The notes below the pieces were generated by a model that saw nothing but the letters and a program-made list of their open reading frames with translations, had not been told where the DNA came from and did no database searches. From a virus, in the IMG/VR virus record IMGVR_UViG_3300032420_000007, positions 1-20,990 of that record: a DNA stretch of 20,990 nt; one strand, written 5' to 3'. Shown here one piece after another: positions 6,082 through 13,565 of the stretch; position 1 is the stretch's first letter, and each line of letters opens with the position of its first letter. The position numbers and the translations under genes are program-made.

Positions 6082-9000
6082 TGGCCGACGCTCGCGACCA
6101 ACTGCCCGCCTATCAGAATACGTTCATTCGCGAGAAGGGGTTTCAGCGACTCGCGTTCCACTACGATCGCTTTCTGACCGCGAACGAAATGAACGTCGCG
6201 CAGGAAATCGGTGCGGATCGCGTGAAGAACATCGCTGACTCGTTCTGGCGCGACGGCTCGCTCGTCAGCGGCGGCGCGATCAATCTCAGTCCCATCGCCG
6301 ATGCCATGGTCACCGCGAAGCTTGCGGCGGCGAAGGTCTACATTCGCGGCGCGGTGCATGACATCGAAGCCCGCGACATCGTCGTGTCGGCCATCGGCAC
6401 CGTCGTTGTCGGCATCCGACTGCGCACCTACACCGTGAGCTATGAAGACGATCCGACCCTCAAGGGCATGGCACCTGGCACCCGTGCGCAGGGCGAGCCG
6501 GGCGCGACGGCGCTCGTCATGAAGGGGCGCTGGGGTTTCGATGGCGACGGCGAGGATGGCGACTTCTTCCCGATCTACACCATCAAGGACGGCGAGCTTG
6601 AAACCGTGCCCGTCCCCGGCATGGACGACGCATGGGCGAACCTTCTGGCGCGCTATGACCGGGAAGCGCATGGCGGCTACGTCGTCGAGGGCTTCAAGGT
6701 GCAGGCCATTGGCCTCGAAAACGGCAAGCAGGTCTTCACCGTTTCGGAAGGCACGATCAACGTCTACGGCTACAAGCGAACGCGGCCTGCATCGTATCGT
6801 TTGCGTGTGGACGAAGAGCCGGAAGTGATGCTGCTCGATGACGAGCCGCATGCTGTCAGTTCGGGTCTTCAGACGATCATCGTTCGCTTCGCGCCGATCG
6901 CCGAAATCGTCGAGGTGACGGTCATCGCCGAAAAGACCGTGACGCTGACGCACGGCTCGTATACCGGCGTGTCCGACGCGCTTCCCGATCCGACTGTGCT
7001 CTCGATCCGCAAAGTCAAGCAGGGTGGCACCGTCTATGATGCGGCGACCAGCTACAAGCTGACCGGCGCGTCCATCGATTGGTCCCCGGCCGGCCCCGAG
7101 ATCGCGCCTGGCTCAACCTACCAGGTCACGTATCGCTACCTGACCAACGTCACCCCGACGAACATCCAGCGCGACCGCTTCGACATCACCGGCGCCGGCG
7201 ACGACACGACTGCGTTCGTGAAGTATCGGACGAAGCTGCCGCGCTTCGACGCCGTCGTGGCCGATCAGAATGGTGCGATTTCGTACCTGAAGGGCATCTC
7301 GTCCCTGTACGCCCCGCAGGTCGTGGTCGTGCCTTCGACCCTGCACAAGCTGGCCGATATCGAGAATCAGTGGGGCCTTGTCCCGAACGTGCGCCAGGTC
7401 GCGACCGTTCGGATGCCGTTCAACGACCTGCGCGGCCTCGAAAACATGGTGGGCGACCTCTACGCGCTTGTGGCCGAAGAGCGCCTTCAGCGCGACGTGG
7501 ACCGCAAGGAGGTGACCGCCAAGCGCGGCGTGTTCGTGGACCCGTTGATCGACGACGACATGCGCGACCAGGGCATCGCTCAGTCTGGCGCGATCTTCAG
7601 CGGCAAGCTGTGGCTCCCGATTATCCCGACGATCACCAACCTGCCGGTTGGTACGACGACGCTTGCCTACACCGAAGAGAATATCTTCGAGCAGCGGCAG
7701 ATCACGGGCGAGACGAAGATCAATCCCTATCAGGTCTTCGGTCCGCCCGCGACCGATGTCACCCTGAATCCGTCCGTCGATCTCTGGACCGACACGGTGG
7801 ACATCTGGACTTCGGTCAGCACGTCGCGAACCGTGCGCGCCTTCTTCGGCACGCACGTCGGCAATATGTTCATGGGCGCGACCCAGGCCGTTGTCGATCG
7901 CGTCACGTCGTCGAATACGGTGGCGCAGGAAACGATCCGCACGCGCAACGTGACCTTCACCGTCAACAAGTGGGGCTTCAACGAGCTTCTGAAGTCGGTC
8001 AAGTTCGACGACATCGACGTGACCCCGGCCGGCCCGATCCGCGCCGACGCGAACGGAACGCTCACATCATCGTTCGACATCCCGGCTGGCGTCCCGGTCG
8101 GCGTGAAGCACGTCGCCTTCGAGGGCGTCGGCGGGTCGAAGGCCAACGGGCTTTATACCGCCTACGGCTGGACGACGACTGTGATGAACGAGCGTTCCTT
8201 CATCACGACGTTCTGGTACGAGTCGGACCCGCTCGCGCAGACCTTCCGCTTGCCCGAGCCGCGCCAGGTTCTCGGCGTGGATGTGAAGTTCACGAAGATC
8301 GGCGACCGCAACAAGCCGGTGCGCATCCAGATTCGCGAAGTCGAACTCGGCATTCCGACCGAGCGCGTCGTCGCGGAATCGATCATCGACATGCACAACG
8401 TCACTGCCATCGACCCGCTGTCGGTCGCACCGCGCACGGAAGCTGATTGGACCTTCGCTCCCTTCGAGCGCGCCACGACGCTGCGCGAAGACCGCAGCTA
8501 CTCGATCACGGTCCTGACCGAGGATGGCGAGCACTCTGTCGCAATCGCCGATCTCGGCGGCTTCGACCAGATCAACGGATGGGTGACGAGCAACGCTTTC
8601 ACGGCCGGCACCTTCCTCGACGGATCGGATGCCCGCACTTGGCTTCCGAAACCCGGTCGCTCGTTGACCTTCCGGCTGCGCGGCGCGCGATTCACGCCGA
8701 CCACGCGCACCATTGAAGTCGGCGATCTGGCGGTCGTGAACTGTTCGGACCTCATGCCGCTGCTCGTTGCCGAGCGGCCCGAGAACACGGCTATCGAAGT
8801 CGAGTTCGAGGCTCCGAACGGCGCGAAGTACATCACCGGGCCTTCGGTCAACATCCAGCTTCCGTCTGCCATCACCGGCACGCTGAAAGTGCGCCTTCGG
8901 CTGACCGGCTCGGCGACGTTGGCGCCGCAGATGCTCCCCTACATCCAGGTCGTGGCCGGCGCGATCCAGTCTGAGGGCGACTACGTCAGCCGCGCTTTCG

Positions 9001-9305
9001 ATGCGGGCGCCGACTCGAAGGTCCGCCTGATCCTCGACGTGTATCTGCCCTCGACCGCGAGCTTCGCCGCCAACATCCAGACCGCAGTCGGCGGCGATGG
9101 GTTGCCGGTGTGGTCGGCTGTGAATGCGCTGACGCTGGAAAAGGCGACGCCGCTCGGCGACGGATGGGAAGAGCGGCAGTACATGCTCGACCACGTCAAC
9201 TCTCCGATCACGCGCGCGAAGATCAAGATCACGGGTGGCCCCGCCGCTCGGTCGAACGTGCGCAACATCCGCTGCGTCGCGGTCAAGTCCACCACGGGAG
9301 CGTAA
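6081..9305 (+). CDS. Large DUF4815-type tail/baseplate structural protein
   Basis: A 1074-residue protein. The N-terminal part (about residues 14-150) has the DUF4815 pattern: FIREKGFQRLAFHYDRFLTANEMNVAQE, a 'FWRDGSLVSGG' turn (about 54-64), then strand-rich segments with AAAKVYIRGAVHDIEA and YTVSYEDDPTLKG. From about 150 to 580 the chain is mainly beta strand with VTYRYLTNV-type elements. The C-terminal half includes ESDPLAQTFRLPEPRQVLGVDVKFTKIGDRNKPVRIQIREVELG (about 714-757), a signature of large structural proteins of T4-like cyanophages and other contractile phages, followed by further beta sandwiches. It is probably a peripheral baseplate or fibre-bearing protein. P2 has gene H here; no H-like sequence is visible. 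A TTG codon one triplet upstream is a possible start, but ATG 6081 overlapping the preceding TGA is preferred. Confidence 0.8.
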   Translation: MADARDQLPAYQNTFIREKGFQRLAFHYDRFLTANEMNVAQEIGADRVKNIADSFWRDGSLVSGGAINLSPIADAMVTAKLAAAKVYIRGAVHDIEARDIVVSAIGTVVVGIRLRTYTVSYEDDPTLKGMAPGTRAQGEPGATALVMKGRWGFDGDGEDGDFFPIYTIKDGELETVPVPGMDDAWANLLARYDREAHGGYVVEGFKVQAIGLENGKQVFTVSEGTINVYGYKRTRPASYRLRVDEEPEVMLLDDEPHAVSSGLQTIIVRFAPIAEIVEVTVIAEKTVTLTHGSYTGVSDALPDPTVLSIRKVKQGGTVYDAATSYKLTGASIDWSPAGPEIAPGSTYQVTYRYLTNVTPTNIQRDRFDITGAGDDTTAFVKYRTKLPRFDAVVADQNGAISYLKGISSLYAPQVVVVPSTLHKLADIENQWGLVPNVRQVATVRMPFNDLRGLENMVGDLYALVAEERLQRDVDRKEVTAKRGVFVDPLIDDDMRDQGIAQSGAIFSGKLWLPIIPTITNLPVGTTTLAYTEENIFEQRQITGETKINPYQVFGPPATDVTLNPSVDLWTDTVDIWTSVSTSRTVRAFFGTHVGNMFMGATQAVVDRVTSSNTVAQETIRTRNVTFTVNKWGFNELLKSVKFDDIDVTPAGPIRADANGTLTSSFDIPAGVPVGVKHVAFEGVGGSKANGLYTAYGWTTTVMNERSFITTFWYESDPLAQTFRLPEPRQVLGVDVKFTKIGDRNKPVRIQIREVELGIPTERVVAESIIDMHNVTAIDPLSVAPRTEADWTFAPFERATTLREDRSYSITVLTEDGEHSVAIADLGGFDQINGWVTSNAFTAGTFLDGSDARTWLPKPGRSLTFRLRGARFTPTTRTIEVGDLAVVNCSDLMPLLVAERPENTAIEVEFEAPNGAKYITGPSVNIQLPSAITGTLKVRLRLTGSATLAPQMLPYIQVVAGAIQSEGDYVSRAFDAGADSKVRLILDVYLPSTASFAANIQTAVGGDGLPVWSAVNALTLEKATPLGDGWEERQYMLDHVNSPITRAKIKITGGPAARSNVRNIRCVAVKSTTGA

Positions 9306-9308
9306 GCC

Positions 9309-10028
9309 ATGGCTGACGAGATGACCGCGCGCGGCTACCCGCTGCCGAACCCCGACAACATTGCGCGTGAGGATGCCACTCGCATCCGCAACGCCATCCA
9401 GGCAATCGACAACGATCTCGCAGTGATCGAGGCTGACATGGCAAACAGCGGCCTGTCGGCCACTGAAAGCCGAGCAGGTCGGGTACAACTCGCGACGCAG
9501 GAAGAAGCGGCGGCGGGCTCGGCAACGGACGTTGTGCCGACTGTGAAGCGGGTGCGTGACATGATCGTCGCGCTGCTCGATGTCCTCGAAGCCACGGTCA
9601 ACACGCTGTCGGATCGGACTACGGCCGACAAGGGTGTGCTGCAATCTGCAATCAACGCGCGCGCCAGCGAAACCACCGCCGCGCTCGCGGCTCGCGCCCT
9701 TCTTGCTGGCGGGCAGTCACTCACGGGTGGCTTCAGCGGAAACACTCCCGTCATCGACGTGAATGCCGGAACCACGTTCACGCCGAATCCGCATCTTGGC
9801 AATGTGCAGGCGATCAAAGTCCACGGCGCTCATACGATGGTGCCGCCGGCCGTCAGTGCGTGCACGATGGTTCTTCAGTATTTCAACCACCAATCCGGCG
9901 GTGTGACGCTGTCTGGATTTACGAAGGTGACCGGCTCCACGATGGTTCCCAACATCAACAAGGGCTACTTCCTCTTCATCACCAAGTCAGCGGCGTGGTG
10001 CCACTTGCATATCGTGGCGGTCAACTGA
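9309..10028 (+). CDS. Tail fibre protein
   Basis: A 239-residue protein. Its N-terminus (ARGYPLPNPDNIAREDATRIRNAIQAIDNDL, about 7-37) is the usual 'P.P.p....eDv.Rlr.a...id' fibre start that attaches to the baseplate. At about 48-78, SATESRAGRVQLATQEEAAAGSA plus TDVVPTVKRVRDMI is the classic tail-fibre repeat ('ateteaGvvelAT.eEa.aGtd...vvtP..l'). A predicted coiled region spans about 78-135. The C-terminal beta domain (about 140-239) starts with LTGGFSGNTPVIDVNAGTTFTPNP and carries strands consistent with a small knob. GGGAG at 9296-9300 precedes the ATG, and its stop overlaps the next ATG (TGATG). It may be the shaft on which the following glycine-rich protein sits. Confidence 0.8.
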   Translation: MADEMTARGYPLPNPDNIAREDATRIRNAIQAIDNDLAVIEADMANSGLSATESRAGRVQLATQEEAAAGSATDVVPTVKRVRDMIVALLDVLEATVNTLSDRTTADKGVLQSAINARASETTAALAARALLAGGQSLTGGFSGNTPVIDVNAGTTFTPNPHLGNVQAIKVHGAHTMVPPAVSACTMVLQYFNHQSGGVTLSGFTKVTGSTMVPNINKGYFLFITKSAAWCHLHIVAVN

Positions 10029-10975
10029 TGTTCCCCTTCGCAACCATTTGCCCCGGAAACTCGAAGCCCTTGCCGTTCGCATTCAGCAATGTCGCGAACG
10101 TCGCGGTGAATAAGCTTTGCTACAGCAACACGATCGTTCCGACCGGCTACGATAGTCAGGCGGTGGTGATCCCGAATGGCTGCGAGCATTGCATCGCCGG
10201 CCGGGCTTGGTCGGGCGGTCCCGCAATGATCAATCCCGGCGAGAGCATTGCCATCCGCGCGACTGCGGCGGGCGCGTGGTCTAGCTCGCGCTCGGTATCG
10301 ATTTCGATCGACACCACGACGACGTCTTGGGTGATCACCACTGCAAATGTGACGGGCGGGACGTGGAACACAGACTGGACTACCGGGGAATGGGACATTT
10401 ACACGCCCGCCTTCTTCAACTGGTTCCGCGTACAGGGCTGGGGCTCTGGTGGCGGTGGCGGTGGTGGCGGTGGTGGTGGTGGCGTCCTGGGGCCGGGTGG
10501 CGCTGGCGGTGGCGGCGTTGAAGGCGGCTACACGCGGTTCGCCGACGGTCCTTATGCCCTCGGCGGCATGGGCGGTGGTCCGGGTGGTGGTGGTTACTAC
10601 TCCGGAAACTACAATGGTGCCGACGGTGGCGGTGGTGATCCCGGCACTGGTGTCGGCGGCGATGATAACACCTACGCTGGCGATCACGCAGCCGGCGGTG
10701 CTGGTGGCGGGGGCGGCGGGCCGGGCGGCGGTGGCATGGGTGGTAGTGGCATGGGTGGTAGTGGTGGCTACGGTGGGGCCGGCGGACGGGGTGGCTCGGG
10801 TGGCTACTTCATCAAGACCTACTATTGGGGCCAAATCAACCCGAGCTACCCGTATCATGTCGCTGTCTTTCCTCCGGGCATTGGCGGTGGTGGCGGTTAT
10901 CCTTCGACGAATAGTTACGCTGGCGGCGCTGGTGCCGGCGGAGCTTACGGCCGAATGTATATCGATTGGGGATAG
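10028..10975 (+). CDS. Glycine-rich tail fibre tip / adhesin
   Basis: A 315-residue protein. The first 135 residues contain a small beta-sandwich unit (AVVIPNGCEHCIAGRAWSGG, then INPGESIAIRATAAGAWSSS and SVSISID) of the type common in phage tail proteins. FFNWFRVQGWGSG (about 129-141) leads into a glycine-rich domain from 141 to about 259, starting with twelve consecutive glycines (141-152) and including MGGS-type repeats. A hydrophobic aromatic segment YFIKTYYWGQINPSYPYHV (about 260-278) interrupts it, and a second Gly/Ala-rich tail (285-315) closes the protein. Such glycine-rich domains occur in phage receptor-binding tips built of polyglycine helices with variable loops (S16 gp38-like in style, not by homology). 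ATG 10028 overlaps the fibre stop. Coding use changes to GGT/GGC runs. Confidence 0.75.
   Translation: MFPFATICPGNSKPLPFAFSNVANVAVNKLCYSNTIVPTGYDSQAVVIPNGCEHCIAGRAWSGGPAMINPGESIAIRATAAGAWSSSRSVSISIDTTTTSWVITTANVTGGTWNTDWTTGEWDIYTPAFFNWFRVQGWGSGGGGGGGGGGGGVLGPGGAGGGGVEGGYTRFADGPYALGGMGGGPGGGGYYSGNYNGADGGGGDPGTGVGGDDNTYAGDHAAGGAGGGGGGPGGGGMGGSGMGGSGGYGGAGGRGGSGGYFIKTYYWGQINPSYPYHVAVFPPGIGGGGGYPSTNSYAGGAGAGGAYGRMYIDWG
10448..10483 (+). repeat. Low-complexity GGT/GGC run
   Basis: Twelve successive glycine codons, mixed GGT and GGC (no GGA or GGG), start the glycine-rich domain. Such runs are prone to length change by slippage. Confidence 0.8.
10733..10762 (+). repeat. 15-bp tandem repeat (GMGGS twice)
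   Basis: GGCATGGGTGGTAGT occurs twice head to tail (10733-10747 and 10748-10762) and encodes GMGGS-GMGGS inside the glycine-rich tip protein. The two copies are identical at the base level, which suggests a recent duplication by slippage rather than a long-conserved motif. Confidence 0.8.
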
Positions 10976-10978
10976 AAC

Positions 10979-11473
10979 ATGCAGAAGAATGGTTACGCTT
11001 TGGTGCGCGACGCTGATGGCGCAGAACTCGATTGGTGGGAGATGATCCCGCCTCGGATCGATGTTCCCGGCACGACGATTGTCGCCTTCGGCGCGGACGA
11101 GACCTGGCAGTCCGATGAGGGCTATCATCTCGCGCCGAGCACGCGCGAGTTTGCGGACCCGCCTGATCTCGATCCGACGCTTCCCGCGCCGCTCGCTCCG
11201 ATCACTCGCCGGCAACTGTTGCTCGAACTGAAGTCGCGCGGACTCATCACGGCACAAGAAGCGATTGCGGCGGCGACGAGCGGAGTTGTGCCCGCATCGG
11301 TGCAGGCCGTGTTTGACTTGTTCCCTGAAGCCGATCGCGACGAAGCGGTCATCACTTGGGCGACGATGTCGCAAGCCGAGCGTGGTCACCCGATTGTGCA
11401 AGCGTTGCAGGCGGTCTGGCAGTACCCCGACGATGAGCTTGACGCGCTCTTCCGGTCGGCGTTGTTGCGCTAA
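10979..11473 (+). CDS. Fibre-associated small protein of unknown function
   Basis: A 164-residue protein following the fibre tip. The N-terminal part (1-70) is a short beta domain with acidic and aromatic residues (EMIPPRIDVPGTTIVAFGADETW). The C-terminal part (about 75-164) has ITRRQLLLELKSRGLITAQEAIAAAT, then a turn with VPASVQAVFDLFPEADRDEAVITWATMSQAERGHPIVQAL. This helical module ('sRrQf...L...GlIt..EAlaa...G.iP') recurs at the ends of alphaproteobacterial phage fibre operons. A chaperone or accessory role in fibre assembly is inference from position. The stop is followed by an 85-base gap before the sheath gene. Confidence 0.68.
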   Translation: MQKNGYALVRDADGAELDWWEMIPPRIDVPGTTIVAFGADETWQSDEGYHLAPSTREFADPPDLDPTLPAPLAPITRRQLLLELKSRGLITAQEAIAAATSGVVPASVQAVFDLFPEADRDEAVITWATMSQAERGHPIVQALQAVWQYPDDELDALFRSALLR

Positions 11474-11476
11474 CAA
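11462..11476 (+). promoter_or_regulatory. Small dyad TTGTT-N5-AACAA at the start of the sheath leader
   Basis: TTGTT (11462-11466) and AACAA (11472-11476) are inverted around five bases that include the previous stop codon. In P2 a late promoter lies just before the sheath gene and its activator sites are TGT/ACA dyads, but with a 12-base spacer, so the match is only suggestive. No convincing -35/-10 pair was found in 11474-11558. Confidence 0.2.
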
Positions 11477-11519
11477 GAGATACCGAAACGGTCCCGACAC
11501 GTAGTTAGTCGCTCACTAA

Positions 11520-11556
11520 GCTTCTCTCAATCCAAAGATCGAGGATTGAGAGAAGC
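11520..11556 (+). promoter_or_regulatory. Perfect 14-bp hairpin burying the sheath gene's ribosome site
   Basis: GCTTCTCTCAATCC (11520-11533) and GGATTGAGAGAAGC (11543-11556) are exact reverse complements with a 9-base loop (AAAGATCGA). The right arm holds the only purine-rich ribosome-site candidate (GAGAGAAG), and the stem ends two bases before ATG 11559. No T-run follows, so it is not an intrinsic terminator. As drawn, the stem would block ribosome loading on the sheath mRNA unless melted or processed. Confidence 0.75.
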
Positions 11557-11558
11557 AA

Positions 11559-12971
11559 ATGTCCCTGACCGATTTCCTTCACGGCGTCGAGACTGTCGTC
11601 GTTGACCGTGGCCCCAGGCCCATCCAGACCGTCCGCTCGTCCGTCATTGGATTGATCGGTACTGCACCCGCCGCGAACGACGTGGCATTCCCCCTCGACA
11701 AGCCCGTGCTCGTCAACCGTCGTCAGGCGGCGGCGATGATCGGTAGCGACGGCACCCTGCCGCAGGCCATCGACGCGATTTACGATCAGGGCGGCGCCAT
11801 CATCGTGGTCGTGCGTGTCGAGCAGGTCGAGGACGAAAACGAGCAGATGTCGAAGATCATCGGCGGTGTCGATGCCATTACCGGCGAGTTCACCGGCATT
11901 CACGTCTTCCGAGCGGCTGAAACCGAGTGCGGCGTCTCGCCGATGATCCTGATCGCGCCGGGCTTCACCCATCAGCGCCCGATCGGCGTGAGCGGCCACA
12001 TCGTCACCGCCGCCGGCACCACGGACTACACCACGGCGAGCGTGATGTTCGCGGGCGGCGGGCAGGGCGCAGTGCTTCCGCAGGCGACCCCGATCATCGT
12101 GAACGGCAAGTTCACGGGGCTCGACTTCACGACGCTCGGCTACGGCATCACCGCCCCGGTGACCGCGACCATCGGCGGCGACGGCGCTGGCGCAACCGTG
12201 ACGATCCAGACTGGCGCAGCCGCCAATCCGGTTGTCTCGGAGATGAAGCAGATCGCCGACGCGCTGAAGGCGCACATCATCGCCGATGGTCCCTCGACCA
12301 CGGATGCCGCCGCCTTCGCGTATCGCAACGACCACGGCACCCGCCGCGTGTTCGTCGTCGATCCGAAGGTGTCGGGCTGGTCGGTGAAGAGCAACACCTA
12401 TGCGGTGGAGCCGGCATCGCCGCGCGTCGCCGGCCTGATCTCGCGCGTGGACAACGAACTCGGGTTTTGGGAGTCGCCGTCCAACAAGGAAGTCTACGGC
12501 ATCGGCGGCCTCGCGCGCCCGATCGACTATGCGTATGGCGACAAGAACAGCCGTGCGAACATCCTCAACGAAAATCAGATCGCCACGTTCATCCGCGACG
12601 ACGGCTGGTATCTGTGGGGCAACCGCACCTGCTCGGCAGACGAGAAGTTCGCGTTCCTGTGCGTCTCGCGCACGAGCGACATGATCGATATCTCGATCGC
12701 CAAGGCGCATCGCTGGGCCGTGGATCGCTCGATCACGAAGAACTACTTCGAGGACGTGACGGCGTCGGTCCGCGCCTACCTGCGTCAGTTGAAGACGCGC
12801 GGCGCGATCCTCGGCGGTGATTGTTGGGTCGATCCCGAGTTCAACACCGAAGCCGACATCACCCAGGGTCATGCGACCTTCTCCTACGACTTCACCCCGC
12901 CGTATCCGGCCGAGCGCGTGACCTTCCGGTCGCATCTCGTCTCCGACTACATCCGCAACCTCTTCGCATAA
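11559..12971 (+). CDS. FI: Tail sheath protein
   Basis: A 470-residue contractile sheath subunit, longer than P2 gpFI (396). The N-terminus (FLHGVETVVVDRGPRPIQTVRSSVIGLIGTAP, residues 6-37) is the P2-type sheath start, with the N-terminal arm used in subunit linking. The following FPLDKPVLVNRRQAAAMIGSDGTLPQAIDAIYDQGG (about 45-80) is a family hallmark. The section of about 140-235 is an inserted beta domain (TTDYTTASVMFAGGGQGAVLP and ATIGGDGAGATVTIQTGAA). The C-terminal half has SPRVAGLISRVDNELGFWESPSN, LNENQIATFIRDDGWYLWGNRTCS and the closing AERVTFRSHLVSDYIRNLF, all typical of sheath domain Phage_sheath_1C. It follows an 85-base leader with a strong hairpin, and the tube gene follows after 12 bases. 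Confidence 0.96.
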   Translation: MSLTDFLHGVETVVVDRGPRPIQTVRSSVIGLIGTAPAANDVAFPLDKPVLVNRRQAAAMIGSDGTLPQAIDAIYDQGGAIIVVVRVEQVEDENEQMSKIIGGVDAITGEFTGIHVFRAAETECGVSPMILIAPGFTHQRPIGVSGHIVTAAGTTDYTTASVMFAGGGQGAVLPQATPIIVNGKFTGLDFTTLGYGITAPVTATIGGDGAGATVTIQTGAAANPVVSEMKQIADALKAHIIADGPSTTDAAAFAYRNDHGTRRVFVVDPKVSGWSVKSNTYAVEPASPRVAGLISRVDNELGFWESPSNKEVYGIGGLARPIDYAYGDKNSRANILNENQIATFIRDDGWYLWGNRTCSADEKFAFLCVSRTSDMIDISIAKAHRWAVDRSITKNYFEDVTASVRAYLRQLKTRGAILGGDCWVDPEFNTEADITQGHATFSYDFTPPYPAERVTFRSHLVSDYIRNLFA

Positions 12972-12983
12972 CGGGGAAGACAG

Positions 12984-13487
12984 ATGATCCCGCGCGTACT
13001 TCGCAACTTCAACACCTTCGTGAACGGGACCGGCTACGCCGGTCGCGTTTCCGAAGTCGAACTCCCCGAGCAGGCCATCAAGACGGAAGAGCATCGTGGC
13101 GGCGGCATGGACGGCTCGGTCGAGTTGGACATGGGACTCGAGACCATGACCGCCAAGCTCACGTTCGCCGAATACAACCCGGCGATCATGGGTCTGTGGG
13201 GCAACATGGATGGCAACGCCGCCCGCGTGCAGCTTCGTGGTGCCCTTCAGCGGGACGGTGAAACCGCCGTTCCGATGATCGTCGAGATGCACGGCGGCTT
13301 CAAGACCAGCACGCTTGGCTCTTGGAAGGCCGGCGATCTTTCGAACAACGAGATCGAGATGTCGGTCCGCTACCTGAAGATTCAGATCGCGGACACCGTC
13401 GTCACCGAGATCGACATCGACAACATGGTTCGCGTCGTCAACGGCGTGGATCAGTTGGCGTCCATTCGCGCAGCGATGGGCATGTAA
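12984..13487 (+). CDS. FII: Tail tube protein
   Basis: A 167-residue inner tube subunit (P2 gpFII 172). The family's opening IPRVLRNFNTFVNGTGYAGRVSEVELPE (residues 2-29) is followed by a 'RGGGMDGSVELDMGLETMTAKLTFAEYNPAIMGLWG' stretch (about 38-73), then VQLRGALQRDGETAVPMIVEMHGGFK. The C-terminal SVRYLKIQIADTVVTEIDIDN strand is the usual ending. GGGGAAG at 12973-12979 is a good ribosome site. In P2 order the tube directly follows the sheath and precedes the chaperone, as here. A terminator-like hairpin follows, probably to boost sheath and tube mRNA over the downstream tail genes. Confidence 0.96.
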   Translation: MIPRVLRNFNTFVNGTGYAGRVSEVELPEQAIKTEEHRGGGMDGSVELDMGLETMTAKLTFAEYNPAIMGLWGNMDGNAARVQLRGALQRDGETAVPMIVEMHGGFKTSTLGSWKAGDLSNNEIEMSVRYLKIQIADTVVTEIDIDNMVRVVNGVDQLASIRAAMGM

Positions 13488-13493
13488 CCCGAT

Positions 13494-13536
13494 CGGCCGT
13501 GTGCGCCTCACAACGCACGGGCCGGTCTATTTCTCT
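13494..13536 (+). terminator. Terminator-like hairpin after the tube gene
   Basis: CGGCC-GT-GTGCG (13494-13505) pairs with CGCAC-G-GGCCG (13514-13524): two 5-bp helices with a small internal loop and an 8-base hairpin loop. A pyrimidine stretch with TCTATTTCTCTC follows (13526-13537). It is imperfect as a Rho-independent terminator (the T-run is interrupted), so partial termination or RNA stabilisation is the likely effect. Confidence 0.6.
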
Positions 13537-13565
13537 CAACTCATGAGCGGGAGCTTTGAAGTCTG

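Noticed and set aside
7079-8446. Plus-strand open frame of 455 codons inside the DUF4815-type gene
   Set aside because: Arg/Pro/His-rich alternate frame of a gene with clear family motifs; no independent start signal.
9305-9314. Palindrome AGCCATGGCT around the fibre gene start
   Set aside because: Only three pairs can form around a CATG loop; too short to matter and common around ATG GCT starts.
8067-9644. Minus-strand open frame of 525 codons opposite the DUF4815-type and fibre genes
   Set aside because: Same reason: low-complexity Arg/Asp/Val composition in the antisense frame of a convincing gene.
10448-10800. Glycine-rich region as a possible PE_PGRS-like or collagen-like bacterial surface protein
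   Set aside because: It is in a phage fibre operon with overlapping start and stop, has no signal peptide and no regular G-X-Y collagen period.
11505-13511. Long open frame (668 codons) on the minus strand opposite sheath and tube
   Set aside because: It is the shadow of two well-identified genes in GC-rich DNA, where stop codons are rare in the complementary frame. Its composition (Arg/His/Asp/Val-rich) resembles no protein family, and no ribosome site or promoter accompanies it.
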